Assembly: GCA_029779535.1 (NCBI GenBank)
Contig: JAKPAG010000112.1
Location: 96,754 to 160,753, forward strand
Reading direction: 5' to 3'
Source: Pseudomonadota bacterium
Lineage (GTDB): Bacteria; Pseudomonadota; Alphaproteobacteria; Sphingomonadales; Sphingomonadaceae
Length of the DNA stretch: 64,000 bases
A program made the position numbers and the translations under genes. Position 1 is the first letter of the stretch. The number at the start of each line of letters is the position of its first letter. This document shows positions 62,076 to 64,000 of this stretch, piece by piece. The notes under the pieces are model-generated. The model was not told the DNA's origin. It did no database searches and saw only the letters and a list, made by a program, of their open reading frames with translations.

Positions 62076-62322
62076 AACGACCGATAAATGGCGGAAAAGC
62101 GATCGTTTTCTTCGCAATTCGACCCAAACCGGCCCATGAAAATATCTATACCCAAGCAGAACCCAAGCGCGCCAGTGGTTCAGACTTGATTTTTGCCTAC
62201 TGAAGGGGCGTTAGCTCAATGGCAAGGGACAAACTGACCACCTGAAAAACCATTGAGCGCGAGCCGCCCGGATGCACCCGAAGGCATTTGCAAAGGACCA
62301 GCCGCACAAAAAATAGGGATGG
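62076..62322. other. Gene-free element end between att fragment and integrase terminator
   Basis: No open frame is convincing here. The stretch contains an inverted repeat gaaaacga/tcgttttc next to the tRNA fragment, two acccaag direct copies near 62151-62167, and a nine-base inverted repeat gctcaatgg (62214-62222) / ccattgagc (62250-62258). These may be arm-type integrase binding sites. One part looks like a tRNA 5' half but does not fold as one. Confidence 0.5.
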
Positions 62323-62366
62323 AAAAATCCCCGGACCCGAACAGCCTGAGCTGTCCGAATCCGGGG
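62323..62366 (-). terminator. Strong intrinsic terminator of the integrase gene
   Basis: On the minus strand, arms of 16 bases (62351-62366 and 62329-62344, ccccggacccgaacag on +) pair throughout allowing two G-U pairs, with a six-base loop, and are followed by A and five T. It lies just after the integrase stop. Confidence 0.85.
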
Positions 62367-62376
62367 TGGTGTTAGG

Positions 62377-63543
62377 TTAGGGTGCAGAGGACCAGTTCAG
62401 GTTGATCTTGGCCGCGCCAGCCTCGACCGCCTGCATCAAGAGTCCCGGTGAGCAATGCGCGTACCGTTGGGTACTCTGGTGGTCGGCATGGCCCAGAATA
62501 CGCCCGACCGCGTAGAGGTCGATCCCGGCTTCGATCATGAATGAAGCAGCCGAATGCCTCAAATCATGTAGCCTGAGGGCGGGCAGACCCGCTTCGTCCC
62601 GCGCTGTGTCCCAAGCCCGCTTGATGTCGGTGTAGGGCAGTCGGGTTTCAGGGTTAGGGATCAACCAAGGACACTTGTCCCACCGGGGCAAGCCGTTGAG
62701 GATGTCCATGGCTGCCTGGCTGAGCGGCACTCTGCGGGGCTTTCCGGTCTTACTGGTCGGGATATGCCAGGACCGCCGTTCGATATCGACGTGTTCCCAT
62801 TTCGCCTGCAGGAGCTCGGTTTTTCGGGCTCCGGTCAGTAGCAACAGCCCAACAATGTTCTTTAGTTGCGGGTTCGATGATCGGGCGGTTGCCTGTTGCA
62901 AGCGGGCTGCCTCCTGCTCGGTCAGGTAGCGCTCCCGAGCGTTATTGTACTTGGGCCTTGGGATGTGCCGAACAGGGTTCTTGATTACCCCCGGCGTCTC
63001 CCATTTCAGGGCCAGTTCGAACGATCGGTTCAGTGTGATCCTGATCTTCTCGACTGTGGCTGGCGCGTAGCGATCCCGCAGGCTGGCAAGCCAGATCGCA
63101 ATGTCTCGCGAGTTCATCTCGTCCACTCTGGTTTTGGCCCAGCGCGGGAGAATGTGGCAATCGAGCACCCGCTCGACGTTCTTGGGATTGCGTAGATAGC
63201 TCTTGGCGAAAGCCAGATGCTGCTCTGCCAGTGTGCCGTAGAGGGGAACACCGCGCACTTCCTGTTTCTTCGCAGCAGGATCACCACCGAGCTCAACTTC
63301 CGCTCGCAGCTTGGCAGCCTTCTTGCGCGCTTGCTCGGGAGTGATCAGCCCCCATGCGCCAACCCGTACTTGTCTCTGGCGGCCTTGTTGGTTGGTGTAT
63401 CTGAATATGTAGGTTCCCGTTCCGTTGGGCCGCATTTCAAGCGTGTGGCCCGGTAGGTGTGTGTCCCAGTGAATGGTCCTATTTGCATCTGGTTCGCACC
63501 ATGCAGTGAGAACGTAAGCGTGATCGAGTTTGGCCTTGGGCAT
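62377..63543 (-). CDS. Tyrosine recombinase/integrase (P4-like) of an integrated element
   Basis: 388 residues. N-terminal DUF4102-like arm-binding domain (RPNGTGTYIFRYTNQQGRQRQVRVGAWGLITPEQARKKAAKL), SAM-like core-binding domain, and catalytic domain with Arg240 (TGARKTELL), Lys265, His326 and Arg329 (LRLHDLRHSAASF), His352 and Tyr361 (STQRYAH). All key residues are intact, so it is probably active. The tRNA-Thr fragment 300 bases away is its likely attB product. GC content and codon use are lower than in the neighbouring genes, as expected for imported DNA. Confidence 0.94.
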   Translation of the reverse strand: MPKAKLDHAYVLTAWCEPDANRTIHWDTHLPGHTLEMRPNGTGTYIFRYTNQQGRQRQVRVGAWGLITPEQARKKAAKLRAEVELGGDPAAKKQEVRGVPLYGTLAEQHLAFAKSYLRNPKNVERVLDCHILPRWAKTRVDEMNSRDIAIWLASLRDRYAPATVEKIRITLNRSFELALKWETPGVIKNPVRHIPRPKYNNARERYLTEQEAARLQQATARSSNPQLKNIVGLLLLTGARKTELLQAKWEHVDIERRSWHIPTSKTGKPRRVPLSQAAMDILNGLPRWDKCPWLIPNPETRLPYTDIKRAWDTARDEAGLPALRLHDLRHSAASFMIEAGIDLYAVGRILGHADHQSTQRYAHCSPGLLMQAVEAGAAKINLNWSSAP

Positions 63544-63762
63544 GATGATTTCCTTGTTGAAGTTGCGATAAATGGCTGAGCGCGCAGAGCGTCCACGCGC
63601 GGTGTGGGGGTGGAGGTGCGGCGAGGGTCGCCCCGGCGCTGCGTGGTTCTGAGAATGGCAGCGCGGGGCACTCGCAGAGCTCGTCCAGGACCAGCCGCCC
63701 ACCGGCCAGCCGAGCACGGGAGGGGTGGGAAGCTGGCAACCTGAAAACCTGCGAACCTGAGG

Positions 63763-64000
63763 TCAGTCCTCGCCGGTGAGGACGCGAAAGACCTTCGCGC
63801 CACGATCCCGCACAACAAACGTCCAGCGGTGAACGTTGGGATCGTCGCCGGTATATCGCTCGACAACTTGCGTTGCGATCCGCCTACTGACACCCGATCG
63901 CCGGGAGACTTCGCGCACCAAAGCCATCTTCTGGACGTAGCCAGAATCGATGCAGGCAATTGTCGTGGTGATCAGTTCCGCGTCGGACAGGCTCCGCTCG
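63763..64000 (-). CDS. C-terminal part of an unknown gene of the element (truncated by the window)
   Basis: 78 codons of a minus-strand frame that continues past base 64000 and stops at 63763. It reads ...ERSLSDAELITTTIACIDSGYVQKMALVREVSRRSGVSRRIATQVVERYTGDDPNVHRWTFVVRDRGAKVFRVLTGED. The SRRSGVSRRIATQVVERYTG stretch could be a helix-turn-helix, suggesting a small regulator, but this is not certain. The 219 bases between it and the integrase hold no gene that I can support. Confidence 0.65.
   Translation of the reverse strand, partial: ERSLSDAELITTTIACIDSGYVQKMALVREVSRRSGVSRRIATQVVERYTGDDPNVHRWTFVVRDRGAKVFRVLTGED

Noticed and set aside
62205..62262. Sequence resembling the 5' half of a tRNA (ggggcgttagctcaatgg)
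   Set aside because: The D stem does not close, no anticodon or T arm follows, and the bases are better explained by a nine-base inverted repeat.

Overview
The window is a GC-rich, densely packed chromosomal segment from an alphaproteobacterium. I place it in the Sphingomonadales, probably Novosphingobium- or Sphingomonas-like. The reasons are a GapR/DUF2312 gene, a yebC-ruvC-(lipoprotein)-ruvA-ruvB locus, a carotenoid phytoene desaturase, a DUF2256 gene beside an iron-sulfur cryptochrome/photolyase, and many start/stop (ATGA, TGATG) overlaps. No rRNA operon, complete tRNA or CRISPR array is present. The genus call is inference only.

Layout. 1-9.7 kb: a truncated EF-hand secreted protein behind a leftward intrinsic terminator, a VOC protein with a shrunken cupin-like remnant, aminopeptidase P and oligopeptidase B (divergent), a thioesterase, alanine dehydrogenase, a DUF2157/GDYXXLXY membrane pair and a CoA-transferase. 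9.7-19.3 kb: housekeeping genes (ftsK, a thiE-like gene, a YggS PLP protein, pyk, DUF1244, gapR-like, ybjQ-like, yebC, ruvC, a lipoprotein, ruvA, ruvB). 19.5-20.6 kb: a Ser/Thr/Gly repeat protein with a PEP-CTERM-like tail and a structured leader. 20.7-31 kb: aconitase, an EamA transporter, a Tat molybdopterin protein with its cytochrome b partner, two tandem nucleases, nupC, yhhQ and argB, with two sites carrying a shared modular palindromic repeat. 31-42.5 kb: LOG protein, crtI, DUF2059, GNAT, DUF2585, a BVMO-like monooxygenase behind three palindromes, an SRAP-like protein without its catalytic Cys/His, amidohydrolase-SDR, and an aldolase-[2Fe-2S]-OYE operon.

42.6-51.3 kb is a complete phosphate-starvation locus on the minus strand, phoR-(Pho box)-pstS-pstC-pstA-pstB-phoU-phoB, running into a TonB-dependent receptor. 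Next come a PilZ gene and a 271-bp MITE-like element with perfect 35-bp terminal inverted repeats.

52.0-56.7 kb is a light-linked cluster. It holds an FeS-type photolyase/cryptochrome with all four cluster cysteines, DUF2256, an SDR, a renalase-like FAD protein, GTP cyclohydrolase I, and divergently a LOV-HTH blue-light regulator. 56.7-62.0 kb is a DabB-DabA inorganic-carbon pump with a PII-like partner and a divergent LysR regulator. The window ends in the edge of an integrated element: a tRNA-Thr(CGU) 3' fragment (attachment site), a tyrosine integrase with a strong terminator, and a truncated unknown gene.

The most interesting parts are the light cluster, the DabAB-PII-LysR module outside any visible autotrophic context, the MITE-like element and modular repeats, and the non-canonical SRAP and RuvC-start observations.
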